Shown: positions 33,782-40,911, counted from the first letter of the stretch. The stretch is DNA of 64,000 nt from Magnetococcus sp. PR-3 (GCF_036689865.1 NZ_JBAHUQ010000027.1:32436-96435), one strand, 5' to 3'. The notes: generated by a model from the letters alone, not told the origin. Translations and numbers: made by a program.

Positions 33782-34159
33782 ATGAAAACCTATAGTCCTA
33801 GCAATCAAATGAAAGCTTTTCTTTCACAAGCCCACGAGACCATTATCCATGATGAAGCTATGGTCTTTGTGACCGAAACTGGACCAGGGAAAAGAAGGCC
33901 AAAAAATACCGGTACAAGAGTTCTTAGGGTAGAGGTTCCGTTAGACAAAAGTGAGGAAATGCTTCTTAAAGCTATTAATGAATCTGAAGGCTTGCCATTT
34001 CTTCTTGATCATCCTGAAAACGGGAAAGAGATTATCGTCCAGGCCTTTCCACATTTGTCGACACTGGTACCCAAGGCCGACCCCGCCTCAAAATTTTATC
34101 ATTTTAAGATTTTTAGTGATCAGCCTGAACTGATTCAAGTCTTCAAGGAAGAAGGGTAA
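33782..34159 (+). CDS. Cargo (moron) protein of unknown function
   Basis: 125 residues from ATG 33782 (MKTYSPSNQ), on the strand opposite to the structural genes, with its own promoter candidate and terminator and lower G+C than its neighbours. Sequence: a basic patch TETGPGKRRPKNTGTR, then a compact region (LLKAINESEGLPFLLDHPENGKEIIVQAFPHLSTLVPKA... in parts) ending FKEEG. No signal peptide or membrane segment. I recognise no family. The layout is that of a moron expressed from the prophage, perhaps affecting the host. Confidence 0.7.
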   Translation: MKTYSPSNQMKAFLSQAHETIIHDEAMVFVTETGPGKRRPKNTGTRVLRVEVPLDKSEEMLLKAINESEGLPFLLDHPENGKEIIVQAFPHLSTLVPKADPASKFYHFKIFSDQPELIQVFKEEG

Positions 34160-34170
34160 CAGAACAAATC

Positions 34171-34192
34171 CAAGGGGCCTGACGGCCCCTTG
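34171..34192. terminator. Terminator hairpin between convergent genes
   Basis: A perfect 9-bp stem CAAGGGGCC/GGCCCCTTG with TGAC loop, just after the cargo gene stop and followed by GGGTGTTT. It separates the plus-strand cargo gene from the minus-strand gene at 34206. Confidence 0.75.
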
Positions 34193-34205
34193 GGTGTTTA
34201 ATGGG

Positions 34206-34421
34206 TTAGGTCTGGGGCGGGGCGATTAAACGTTGCACCGCCCTTTGTACGTCTGGGTTGGTTGGTGCGGTACCGATGGCAATACCACAAACTAAACCCA
34301 GATCCTGCCGGGTCTGGCCGTTGGGTTGTAAGGACTCCGTCAGCAGGGCAGCTAGTTTACCTTTGACAAAGCTGTGCACAGAAGGCTCTTCCCGAGTATC
34401 GTCATTGGCTGGGGTGTTCAT
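34206..34421 (-). CDS. Hypothetical protein after the antirepressor
   Basis: 71 residues (MNTPANDDTREEPSVHSF). The start overlaps the antirepressor stop by 4 bases (ATGA type), so it is translated with it. QTRQDLGLVCGIAIGTAPTNPDVQRAVQRLI looks like a small helical protein. No family recognised; function with the antirepressor is likely only from position. Confidence 0.6.
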   Translation of the reverse strand: MNTPANDDTREEPSVHSFVKGKLAALLTESLQPNGQTRQDLGLVCGIAIGTAPTNPDVQRAVQRLIAPPQT

Positions 34422-35050
34422 GGGGTGCCTCCTGCTCCTGGGCGTAGATTGGTTAGGGCGCTGCGTTGTTGCCAGATTAGTAGATCTGCTGGAGGCTCGA
34501 TCAGGCCGCAGCGCTCCATCTCGCGGCGGTGCTTGCGGATGGTGCTGGGGGCCAGCTTGAGTATGGCACCCATCTCGGCATTGTTCAGACCCTTGGCCAC
34601 ATAGGCCTTGATGCGACTCCAGACAGGGTTGGATTTCAGCAGGGCGGATTGGCAGGCCGCCAGGGTAGCCGCGTGGATCGGCGGGGTCACCGTGGTGGTG
34701 TGGGTGCCGTTCCAGGCCGTCCAGAGCAGATCATCCACCCGGTTTTGATACTCCACCAGACGGCTGCGCAGCTCTTTCTTTACATTCTTGGGATTGATGG
34801 ACCAGAGGTAGGCAGGGAGCTTGCGCAGAGGGATACAGGTAACCTCCCGTTTTTGCGTGTCTCCGGGTAGCTGCGTTATGCTCAGCATAACGCGCCAACG
34901 ACCTGCGTTATGCTTTAGCTTGTCGTATTGTCCAGCCCATGCCAACCCCATGCCTTCCACGATAGGTCGCAGTGGTACACAAGGTTCACCCTGGTGGTCG
35001 ATGATATAGAGGTCGTGATTCAGAAATGGAACTGTGATGAGGTCTTGCAT
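34418..35050 (-). CDS. Antirepressor-type regulator (P22_AR_N domain plus HTH)
   Basis: 210 residues from ATG 35050, with GGAGA 5 bases upstream. Residues 1-110 match the P22 antirepressor N-terminal domain: ITVPFLNHDLYIIDHQGEPCVPLRPIVEGMGLAWAGQ, VTCIPLRKLPAYLWSINPKNV. The C-terminal part has a helix-turn-helix (KGLNNAEMGAILKLAPSTIRKHRREMER). Proteins of this class inactivate repressors or act as DNA-binding regulators. The upstream leader carries a C4-type antisense RNA whose segments can pair with this gene's ribosome-binding site. A paralogue lies at 36377-36973. Confidence 0.8.
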   Translation of the reverse strand: MQDLITVPFLNHDLYIIDHQGEPCVPLRPIVEGMGLAWAGQYDKLKHNAGRWRVMLSITQLPGDTQKREVTCIPLRKLPAYLWSINPKNVKKELRSRLVEYQNRVDDLLWTAWNGTHTTTVTPPIHAATLAACQSALLKSNPVWSRIKAYVAKGLNNAEMGAILKLAPSTIRKHRREMERCGLIEPPADLLIWQQRSALTNLRPGAGGTP

Positions 35051-35094
35051 GATGTTCTCCACGAGAAAGATGATTCATCGACCACCTTTACCCT

Positions 35095-35190
35095 TGGAGA
35101 AGTTCAGGTGGTCGGACACACAGCATCCTCCAAGAACCGCCTCTCGTGAAAGCGGCTGGGCATAGCCCAAGCCATGTGCCCGACCATACG
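35095..35190 (-). ncRNA. C4-type antisense RNA controlling the antirepressor
   Basis: The minus strand folds as the c4 RNA of P1/P7-type phages: outer stem GGTCGG (35185-35180) with CCGACC (35115-35110), hairpin GGGC-TAT-GCCC, and hairpin CCGC/GCGG with loop TTTCACGAGAG. Two segments can pair with the antirepressor leader just downstream: CACGAGA (35148-35142) with TCTCGTG (35066-35060), and TTCTCCA (35101-35095) with TGGAGAA (35061-35055), which is the ribosome-binding site. In P1 c4 blocks translation of ant this way. A long stem-rich region continues to about 35270. Confidence 0.7.
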
Positions 35191-35479
35191 AACGCAAAAA
35201 CCGCATCAAAAAATCATGGGTTTTTGCGATGCGGCGGGGCATCACGAGAATACTGTTCGGCCTTGGAGGAGCCGGTGAACGGATTTTGCCGCCCACCCCT
35301 CTACGCTAGACCGATGATGCCCCGCTTGTCAACGCTGTTTGCCAATCCCTCCTATATAACCTTGCATCTTTTAAGGATGCGCTTCCATATCTGATCGAAT
35401 GATTAAATGGATGTTGATTTTCTGTTTCGAACAATTAAAACTATTTTTCCTACTTATTTGATCAATTGGAGTTATTCAA
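35191..35479. other. Divergent intergenic region between antirepressor and cargo gene
   Basis: Holds the 5' part of the presumed C4-antirepressor transcript on the minus side (with repeated GCAAAAACCGCATC/GATGCGG arms near 35192-35234) and an AT-rich leader on the plus side. A GCATC/GATGC hairpin lies at 35363-35379. No gene is visible; GGAG 8 bases before 35480 serves the next gene. Confidence 0.5.
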
Positions 35480-36370
35480 ATGCGTAAACTCAAATCTGTA
35501 TTGCTTCTTCCGCTGCTTTTGCTGCTTGGCTGGTCTGCTCATGCAGCAACCGTGATTGACAGCTCACAATTGAATCCATGGCCTTTTGATGTGGAGCAAT
35601 TTGAGCTGGTCTGTGCAGATAAAAAACCTTTTCTTAAAGCCAAAAACCAGCACTATCCTCTCTCCCAACCAGCGGAGTTTTTGGGGGCTGGTTCAGGCTT
35701 GCCCAATATTGCCTCCTTGGAGCAGCGCTGGTGGATGCGCCTGTGGATGGTTGGCGCGCATGGCCAGGGAATGGATTACCTGTTTCAGATGGGGCGGCTG
35801 ATCAAGCAGGCCACTGCGATCTGCCATGGAAAACTTATCGCCAACTTTGACAAAGTTCCACTTTCTGAAGCCGACAAAGTTTTGCAATCGGCTTATGAAT
35901 CCAAACAGGCCCAGGCAAAGAAAGCTGGCTTTAGCGGGGCTGAAGATCAAGCGCTTGCTAAGGCCCTGGGCCTGACCACCCAAGAGGCGGTTACCAAACA
36001 CAAAGACGATCTCTATCGTAAAAGCTTGCTTGAATACCTGACAAAAGATGAGACGAAGAAGCGCTACATTGTCACAGCCGCTGCCCAAAAATGCGTTAAG
36101 GCCCTTTTGCCCGAAATTGGCAAGCAGACCAATCAGAATTTTCGATGGCTGAAAGAGCCTCTTCTGCAACGCTTTTCGCAGTTCAGGGTGATTGACCCCC
36201 AGCAGATGATTTTCAAGTTGGTCGGTGGAGAGCTTAAAGGTCGCTTTGTACGTAGCGATAATCATGTGATGCAAGCCCCCTATGGCTACGGTTGTCATCT
36301 GGATCTCGTTAGCGGGGATGTCCTGTCTACCGTGGTAAAGCCGGGTGTACTAAGAGCCAAAACCCCTTGA
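35480..36370 (+). CDS. Exported cargo (moron) protein, N-terminal DUF2511-like
   Basis: 296 residues with a clear signal peptide (KLKSVLLLPLLLLLGWSAHAA, in two parts around residue 10-22). After it, SSQLNPWPFDVEQFELVCADKKPF...NQHYPLS resembles the small periplasmic DUF2511/YebY fold. The rest is helical with two cysteine-containing segments (AICHGKL, AAQKCVKALL) and ends with GYGCHLDLVSGDV. It lies on the plus strand between two antirepressor genes, transcribed against them, which marks it as an inserted cargo gene. Periplasmic role, perhaps exclusion of other phages, is speculation. Confidence 0.7.
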   Translation: MRKLKSVLLLPLLLLLGWSAHAATVIDSSQLNPWPFDVEQFELVCADKKPFLKAKNQHYPLSQPAEFLGAGSGLPNIASLEQRWWMRLWMVGAHGQGMDYLFQMGRLIKQATAICHGKLIANFDKVPLSEADKVLQSAYESKQAQAKKAGFSGAEDQALAKALGLTTQEAVTKHKDDLYRKSLLEYLTKDETKKRYIVTAAAQKCVKALLPEIGKQTNQNFRWLKEPLLQRFSQFRVIDPQQMIFKLVGGELKGRFVRSDNHVMQAPYGYGCHLDLVSGDVLSTVVKPGVLRAKTP

Positions 36371-36376
36371 AACAGA

Positions 36377-36973
36377 TTACTTGGTCATAGCAACGGTAGT
36401 TGAGCTACAAAACTCAATGCCACAGGCCAGCATGCGGCGACGGTGTTCCCGTACCGTGGAGCGGCCCATATCCAACAGCTTGGCAATCTCACAGGTCTCC
36501 AGCCCCATGGCACTGTAGCGTTTCATCTGAACCCACTTTGGCCGGGCCAACAGCAGTTCCTGCTGTAAACGGTCAAGCATGATGAGATCTTCTTGGGGGG
36601 CCGCACGGTGCTGACCTGAAAGCGCTTCAGACAAGACCCTGTCACATTCATTTTGAAATGCAATAAGCTTGGCACGATGTTGCCGCTTGATTTTGCTTGG
36701 TGAGATTGTACAGAGAAAACCGAATACCTTTTCTTTGGGCAGGCACAGCACCTCCCGCCGCTTATCATCCTTGGCAACTGTTGTTGAGATGACAACGGTT
36801 GGGCTCCAACGTTTTGTATTTGAGTTAATCTTTCTTGTTTGTGTTGCCCAGTTCAACCCAAGTGATTCAACGATAGTGCGCAGAGGAATGTAAGGCTTGT
36901 TATCCACGAACAAAATGCTTATTTCGACATCTTGGAACGTGACAGTAATAGGGGCTTGTGTGTGATCTTTCAT
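36377..36973 (-). CDS. Second antirepressor-type regulator
   Basis: 198 residues from ATG 36973 with AGGAG 6 bases upstream. Same plan as the protein at 34418-35050: N-terminal P22_AR_N-like domain (ITVTFQDVEISILFVDNKPYIPLRTIVESLGLNWATQ, VLCLPKEKVFGFLCTISPSKI) and C-terminal helix-turn-helix (MGLETCEIAKLLDMGRSTVREHRRRM). The two are diverged paralogues, now separated by the exported cargo gene. Ends 6 bases from the cargo gene stop, tail to tail. Confidence 0.75.
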   Translation of the reverse strand: MKDHTQAPITVTFQDVEISILFVDNKPYIPLRTIVESLGLNWATQTRKINSNTKRWSPTVVISTTVAKDDKRREVLCLPKEKVFGFLCTISPSKIKRQHRAKLIAFQNECDRVLSEALSGQHRAAPQEDLIMLDRLQQELLLARPKWVQMKRYSAMGLETCEIAKLLDMGRSTVREHRRRMLACGIEFCSSTTVAMTK

Positions 36974-36994
36974 GTCCATCTCCTAGAGGTTGCG

Positions 36995-37008
36995 GCGCAA
37001 ATTTGCGC
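36995..37008. promoter_or_regulatory. 14-bp palindrome upstream of the second antirepressor
   Basis: GCGCAAATTTGCGC is a perfect palindrome about 15 bases upstream of the AGGAG of the gene at 36377-36973. It could be an operator or an mRNA hairpin. Confidence 0.45.
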
Positions 37009-37038
37009 TTTCTAAAGTTTTCCGGTGCTTGCGTGTCG

Positions 37039-37305
37039 TCAATGGTGTGCAGAGCAATTCTGCCCTGGAATGGTGTAGTCACATGGCTTAAAATTAAGCT
37101 CTCTAAATTTTTCAGGGACTTCCAGTGCATCAATGGTCGCCAGAACATTTTTATGATGCTTGCCAAACTTCTCTGCTACATCACGGGAAGTGGTCATGGG
37201 CTTGCCATCTTCAAACAACACCACTGGCTCGATTGCGGTTGGCTGCTGGCCTGTTATTGTCTTGTCCATTGTCTTGTCCATTGTCTTGTCCATTGTCTTG
37301 TCCAT
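37039..37305 (-). CDS. Truncated Rha-type phage regulator with TMDK repeats
   Basis: 88 residues from ATG 37305, with TGGAGA 6 bases upstream. It opens with four MDKT repeats, then PVVLFEDGKPMTTSRDVAEKFGKHHKNVLATID, the start of the pRha domain. The usual continuation (YLMTRDGF...LVMGFTG) is missing: the chain ends at NCSAHH. It is either a remnant cut when the antirepressor/cargo block arrived or a short DNA-binding version. Confidence 0.7.
   Translation of the reverse strand: MDKTMDKTMDKTMDKTITGQQPTAIEPVVLFEDGKPMTTSRDVAEKFGKHHKNVLATIDALEVPEKFRELNFKPCDYTIPGQNCSAHH
37257..37304. repeat. 12-bp tandem repeat coding for MDKT units
   Basis: Four near-perfect copies of GTCTTGTCCATT (plus-strand sense). 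Being a multiple of three, changes in copy number would lengthen or shorten the regulator's N-terminus without shifting frame. Confidence 0.8.
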
Positions 37306-37379
37306 CGTATTCTCCAAACTATTCAAACGTTTCGGGCCTTATGCGTTAACGGTGTTTATGGCTTGTGCAGCAGCCCCCC

Positions 37380-37823
37380 CTAAAACAGCGTCCCCTGCGC
37401 CCCACCCCCTGGCTGATCCTCCGGCAGGGGGGTGGGGTTCTGTAGGGCCTTCTCTACCGTGCGGTAGGTGATGCCATAGAGCCGGGCCAGATCATTGATG
37501 CTATCCCCGGCGCTGTAGCGGCGGATCAGATCTTGATCCCTTATACAGCGCAGGGCGCGATCCATGCGGGGGATGGCGAGCCTCTCCCCGGCATGGTGCT
37601 GGGCCAGCAACAGGATTTGCCTGTGGATCTCTGCCGGGGTGCGCTCCAGCAGCTTTTGCGGGGGCTGGTGCTTGGGCATTGACCAGCGGGTGCCACCGGC
37701 TTTGTTGATCAGGGTTAGGGCGGCCTCCAGCCCCATGACCCGGATCATCTCCTGCACCGTGTCGGGCAGGGCACAGGCGGCCAGATCGGCCATGATCTCT
37801 GGGGTTAACTCAATGGGTTGCAT
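37380..37823 (-). CDS. mor: Mor-family transcription activator
   Basis: 147 residues. LPDTVQEMIRVMGLEAALTLINKAGGTRWSMPK is the Mor dimerisation domain; IRDQDLIRRYSAGDSINDLARLYGITYRTVEKAL is the C-terminal helix-turn-helix. Mor/C proteins of Mu activate middle and late promoters lacking a good -35. As the only such gene seen, it may do both jobs here, and the paired elements at 26596 and 33644 are likely targets. Extra residues in the middle (HQPPQKLLERTPAEIHRQILLLAQHH) make it longer than Mu Mor (129). Overlaps the upstream gene by 14 bases. Confidence 0.85.
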   Translation of the reverse strand: MQPIELTPEIMADLAACALPDTVQEMIRVMGLEAALTLINKAGGTRWSMPKHQPPQKLLERTPAEIHRQILLLAQHHAGERLAIPRMDRALRCIRDQDLIRRYSAGDSINDLARLYGITYRTVEKALQNPTPLPEDQPGGGAQGTLF

Positions 37824-37998
37824 GGGGGCCTCCTCCTTGGATTTGGCTTTGCCAGATGTGGCGCTGCTGGGCCTCTAGGCGCTGGATCTGGGCGGTGCAG
37901 GCGGTGAGACCATCGGCCTTGCCCCGGTCATAACCAAACAGCCCACCCATGACCGCCAACGCCAGAAACAGAGCCAGTGTGGTGAGGTGCTCTTTCAT
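37810..37998 (-). CDS. Small membrane-anchored protein
   Basis: 62 residues: a short N-terminus, one transmembrane segment (LTTLALFLALAVMGGLFGY) and a polar tail with a short coiled coil (CTAQIQRLEAQQRHIWQSQ). The layout suits a small phage membrane or lysis accessory protein. No family recognised. Its last 14 bases overlap the Mor gene start. Confidence 0.6.
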   Translation of the reverse strand: MKEHLTTLALFLALAVMGGLFGYDRGKADGLTACTAQIQRLEAQQRHIWQSQIQGGGPHATH

Positions 37999-38000
37999 GG

Positions 38001-38336
38001 CTAGGACCTCGGTGGATCGATGATGGCGATCATCTCATCCATATTGGCATCGCCCAGCAGGCCGCCGATGGTTGCACGGCAGCCAGACATGTAAGGCCTG
38101 ATACACCCTTCCATTTTGTTATCCAGGATGATGGTCAACTCTTGCAGCTCCGCCCGTTCACGGATGATGTAGTCTTCTGTATCACCGGCCTCATCAAGGG
38201 CTTGAAACAGGTTATTCATGGCCTCCGTGAGTGCGGTTGAATTGGCGGCGCTGGGGATGGACTGCCAGCATTTAACCGCCAGGATCAGGGTGTGAGCACG
38301 ATCCAGCGCGGTGTGTAGTGGGGTGTGATTGTTCAT
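38001..38336 (-). CDS. Hypothetical early-region protein
   Basis: 111 residues (MNNHTPLHTALDRAHTL), mainly helical (NSTALTEAMNNLFQALDEAGD, RERAELQELTIILDNKMEG). No motif recognised. Start overlaps the upstream stop by 4 bases, within a chain of coupled small genes. Confidence 0.55.
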   Translation of the reverse strand: MNNHTPLHTALDRAHTLILAVKCWQSIPSAANSTALTEAMNNLFQALDEAGDTEDYIIRERAELQELTIILDNKMEGCIRPYMSGCRATIGGLLGDANMDEMIAIIDPPRS

Positions 38337-38653
38337 GCCTTAATTCCTTCGATATCCGAACGACTGCCAAGCAGCCACTGAAGGGCCGATTGAGCCCCTT
38401 CGATTTTATGCCCGGTCTCGCCATCTTCCTCAAACCACGCCTCGCCCAGGGCGGTGGCCATGGCGTCAACACGCTCTCTGGGGATGATGAGCTGATGGCT
38501 AAGGTTGATCTGGGGGCGGATGACCAGGAGATTCTCCCAGACCTCCGCTGCTGCCTGTTTAGCCGCTTTGCTGCTGCGGCTAGCTCGGGCAGCCTCCAGG
38601 GCAGCGGCGTAGCTGTCCAGGGCCTCCAGCAGGGTGTGGATCTGGGTGGTCAT
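38333..38653 (-). CDS. Hypothetical early-region protein
   Basis: 106 residues (MTTQIHTLLEALDSY), helical, with an Ala/Lys-rich segment (AARASRSSKAAKQAAAEV) and GEAWFEEDGETGHKIEGAQSALQWLLG. It resembles its neighbour at 38650 in the closing pattern (...A..ALAWVVGDRDNI versus ...SALQWLLGSRSDI), suggesting they are old duplicates. Function unknown. Confidence 0.55.
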   Translation of the reverse strand: MTTQIHTLLEALDSYAAALEAARASRSSKAAKQAAAEVWENLLVIRPQINLSHQLIIPRERVDAMATALGEAWFEEDGETGHKIEGAQSALQWLLGSRSDIEGIKA

Positions 38654-39009
38654 GATGTCACTCCGTTGATGTTATCCCGATCCCCCACCACCCAGGCCAG
38701 GGCGGCCAGGGCACCATCCAAGGGGGCGGTGCGGGGGTGGCGCTCCTTGGCCTCGCAGATCAGCTCTCGCATGGCCTCAATCTCCACCACCAACCGTAGC
38801 CCTGGCTCGGGATGGATGGGGCGCAAGGATTGGCTCTGCTGCAACCAGCGCTGGGCAAACCCCACCAACCACCCGGCGTTGCGACCCAGGCGGCTCGCTT
38901 GATCCGCTGGCAGCCCCGCAAGATCCTCCACGGTCCGGACGCCAATCAGAGCCAGCGCCGCCGACAGAGCCGGGGAAAACTGATCCCAACCTTTGAGGGG
39001 GGTGGCCAT
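38650..39009 (-). CDS. Hypothetical early-region protein
   Basis: 119 residues from ATG 39009 (MATPLKGWDQ), chosen because GGAGG lies 7 bases upstream; ATG 39015 overlaps that site. LIGVRTVEDLAGLPADQASRLGRNAGWLVGFAQRW reads like a helix-hairpin-helix-like segment, which could bind DNA. The end resembles the downstream neighbour. Function unknown. Confidence 0.55.
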   Translation of the reverse strand: MATPLKGWDQFSPALSAALALIGVRTVEDLAGLPADQASRLGRNAGWLVGFAQRWLQQSQSLRPIHPEPGLRLVVEIEAMRELICEAKERHPRTAPLDGALAALAWVVGDRDNINGVTS

Positions 39010-39011
39010 GG

Positions 39012-39239
39012 TCATTCCTCCACACAGATGTTGTGGCCCTGCTGATCCACGCGTGGGGTTAAACCGCCACGGGCTGTTGTTAGGTAGTGGCAACCGGTGA
39101 GCGCATCGACATAGATCTCCATACCACTGCGTTGGCCTGGATAGTCGGTGCTATCATGATGTCGGTCAGAGGCCCACCACATTCCCAGCACAAACAGGGC
39201 GATGGATACCCATCCATATAGACTCTGTTTGGTAGTCAT
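39012..39239 (-). CDS. Small membrane protein, DUF6440-like
   Basis: 75 residues: one transmembrane segment (LYGWVSIALFVLGMWWA) then EIYVDALTGCHYLTTARGGLTPRVDQQG, which matches the short beta domain (G..YL....GGL.P..D..G) known as DUF6440 in phages and plasmids. Role unknown. Part of the coupled early block. Confidence 0.65.
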   Translation of the reverse strand: MTTKQSLYGWVSIALFVLGMWWASDRHHDSTDYPGQRSGMEIYVDALTGCHYLTTARGGLTPRVDQQGHNICVEE

Positions 39240-39241
39240 GG

Positions 39242-39514
39242 TCAGCCCATCCCAATGGCTTGGCGGTAGAGGTGCAGCAGCATCTCCTTTTCATCCAGCT
39301 CGTGCCGATCCAGCTTGCGCAGCTTGACCAGCTCCCGGATCACCTTGGCGTCAAAGCCGTTGCCCTTAGCCTCGGCGTAGACGTCGCGGATACCCTCAGC
39401 GATGCCGGATTTCTCCTCCTCCAGGCGTTCAATGCGGTCGAGGTATTGGATCAGCACCTCACCGGCAATGCCTTGGGTGTTGGTGGTGTCCTCGGTTTGG
39501 GGGGTGGTGGTCAT
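39242..39514 (-). CDS. GapR/DUF2312-like DNA-binding protein
   Basis: 90 residues. YLDRIERLEEEKSGIAEGIRDVYAEAKGNGFDAKVIRELVKLRK matches the DUF2312 core, known in alphaproteobacteria as GapR, a coiled-coil protein that clamps overtwisted DNA ahead of replication forks. The chromosomal form is usually about this size. A phage copy among replication-transposition genes would be useful for handling supercoils or displacing the host protein. The first 15 residues are Thr-rich. Confidence 0.8.
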   Translation of the reverse strand: MTTTPQTEDTTNTQGIAGEVLIQYLDRIERLEEEKSGIAEGIRDVYAEAKGNGFDAKVIRELVKLRKLDRHELDEKEMLLHLYRQAIGMG

Positions 39515-39756
39515 GGGCTTTCCTTCAAAGCGATGGTCACGTTATCGATAGGCGTCTCTTCAATCTCTGCCTTCAGCTGATCCAGGACGTCCAGGTAACG
39601 CTGACTATTGGGGCCGGTAAAAAAGGCCACGCCAAAGATGGTCTCGTCGTTCTCGTTCTGTATGCCCATATGCAGCTCATCCAGCTGTATGCCTTTCATG
39701 GCGGCGACTGTTTCTGCGGGGGTGTTTTCAAATGGGTTTACTGATTTCTCACTCAT
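39511..39756 (-). CDS. Hypothetical early-region protein
   Basis: 81 residues (MSEKSVNPFENTPAETV). The centre (LHMGIQNENDETIFGVAFFTGPNSQRYLDVLDQL) suggests a small alpha-beta fold. No motif recognised. Its stop overlaps the GapR-like start by 4 bases. Confidence 0.55.
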   Translation of the reverse strand: MSEKSVNPFENTPAETVAAMKGIQLDELHMGIQNENDETIFGVAFFTGPNSQRYLDVLDQLKAEIEETPIDNVTIALKESP

Positions 39757-39777
39757 GATCGTGCTCCCGTGATTTGG

Positions 39778-40233
39778 TTATTGGTTTTGTTGGCGCTGGC
39801 GGTCGCGCTGCTTGCCCAGGGCGACCGCCAGTTTTTGGGTTTGGGCCAGGGTGAGGCTTTCAATCCTGACCACCACATTTTTTTGCTGCCGGTAAAAGAG
39901 CTGCTTGGCGGTGGCGTCGGCGTAGGCTTTGGTCTTGCCCAGCTCCTTTAAACAGCCGCTGATAAAGCGGTAGCGCTCAGCCCGCCCAGGCTCCTTTTTA
40001 GGGTCGGGCTCCGGGGGGCGGCGGGGGGTGCTGTGGCCGGTGCCCGTGGAGATCCGCGCCTCCAGGTCGCGCTGAAGATCCTCCACAATGGCCTGCATCT
40101 GCTCCACCGTTAGCCCCTTGTAGGTGCCTTGCCCGGCCAGCGCCTGGCAGTGGGCGCGGCGCTGGTCGTCGCGCATGGCCAGCTCCTTGACGATGGCGCG
40201 GGCGCGTTTGTTGAGGGTGTGCCAGTCGTTCAT
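39778..40233 (-). CDS. GemA-like regulatory protein (Mu gp16, DUF1018)
   Basis: 151 residues from ATG 40233 (MNDWHTLNKRARAIVKELAM), after the pattern of GemA: N-terminal helices with RDDQRRAHCQALAGQGTYKGLTVEQMQAIVEDLQ, a linker rich in Pro and Glu, and a C-terminal helical domain ERYRFISGCLKELG. Mu GemA lowers host gyrase and topoisomerase activity and alters host gene expression. The match is partial, so medium confidence. Confidence 0.65.
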   Translation of the reverse strand: MNDWHTLNKRARAIVKELAMRDDQRRAHCQALAGQGTYKGLTVEQMQAIVEDLQRDLEARISTGTGHSTPRRPPEPDPKKEPGRAERYRFISGCLKELGKTKAYADATAKQLFYRQQKNVVVRIESLTLAQTQKLAVALGKQRDRQRQQNQ

Positions 40234-40279
40234 AAGAGCCTCCTTTGGCCCAGCCCCATAGGGGCCGGGCCGGATGGGT

Positions 40280-40486
40280 TTAAGCGATGGCGTCATCCAG
40301 GTGGACCAGGGCGCTGTCGATGTTGTGCAGGGTGCTAAGCACGCCCCCTGCAAACTGGACCTGTACGTCGTGACGCACCTTCTCTTCGGTAAAATGAATG
40401 CCCACCACCGTGCCGGGGATGCGGGTGCCGTCTTCCAAAATCATCTTGACGGGTTGATCCAAAACGTAAGCGTCATACTTCTCCAT
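40280..40486 (-). CDS. Hypothetical small protein
   Basis: 68 residues (MEKYDAYVLDQPVKMILEDG), predicted as an all-beta small barrel (RIPGTVVGIHFTEEKVRHDVQVQFAGGVLSTL in two strands). No family recognised. GGAG lies before the start codon. Confidence 0.55.
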   Translation of the reverse strand: MEKYDAYVLDQPVKMILEDGTRIPGTVVGIHFTEEKVRHDVQVQFAGGVLSTLHNIDSALVHLDDAIA

Positions 40487-40497
40487 GGTGCTTCTCC

Positions 40498-40911
40498 TTA
40501 AGGTTGGTTGTGTTGACAGAGCCAGTGGATCTGTTGGTTGTGTTTACGTAGATGGCGGATCAGGGCCTTTGGGGTGTTGTGGTAAACATGCCGCATGGTG
40601 AAAGGGCCTTTGAGCAATCCCAGCCGGTCTGCTTCGCCCTTGCCAATGATGCGGATGAGCCGTTTTTTCTCTTTTTCGGTCGTGCCTCCTTTTTTACGCA
40701 AAGGAAGAAAGCGTCTAGGGATGTCCGCACCCTTGTTTTCTTGCAGCACCCATTCGCCACGGAACTCACCATCGACATACACATCCCAGACAATGCTATT
40801 CTTGTGGCGCACGGTACCTACCGTTACCACATAGCCGTCACAAAGCAGGTGCTCCTGGCCAAAGAGACTATCAATGGCCTTTTCGAATCTTTCCCAGTCA
40901 GTCTTGGTCAT
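40498..40911 (-). CDS. Hypothetical early-region protein
   Basis: 137 residues from ATG 40911 (MTKTDWERFEKAID). YVVTVGTVRHKNSIVWDVYVDGEFRGEWVL forms a beta segment; the rest is basic (RRFLPLRKKGG, EKEKKRLIRIIGKGEADRLGL). A nucleic-acid-binding role is possible from the charge only. Overlaps the next gene upstream by 14 bases. Confidence 0.55.
   Translation of the reverse strand: MTKTDWERFEKAIDSLFGQEHLLCDGYVVTVGTVRHKNSIVWDVYVDGEFRGEWVLQENKGADIPRRFLPLRKKGGTTEKEKKRLIRIIGKGEADRLGLLKGPFTMRHVYHNTPKALIRHLRKHNQQIHWLCQHNQP

Noticed and set aside
35075..35296. 73-codon minus-strand frame upstream of the antirepressor
   Set aside because: The bases are better explained by the C4-type RNA structure; the frame has no ribosome-binding site and runs through all the stems.
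36900..37166. 88-codon minus-strand frame between Rha fragment and antirepressor
   Set aside because: It overlaps both real genes in another frame and does not restore the missing half of the pRha domain, so it is not the lost Rha end.
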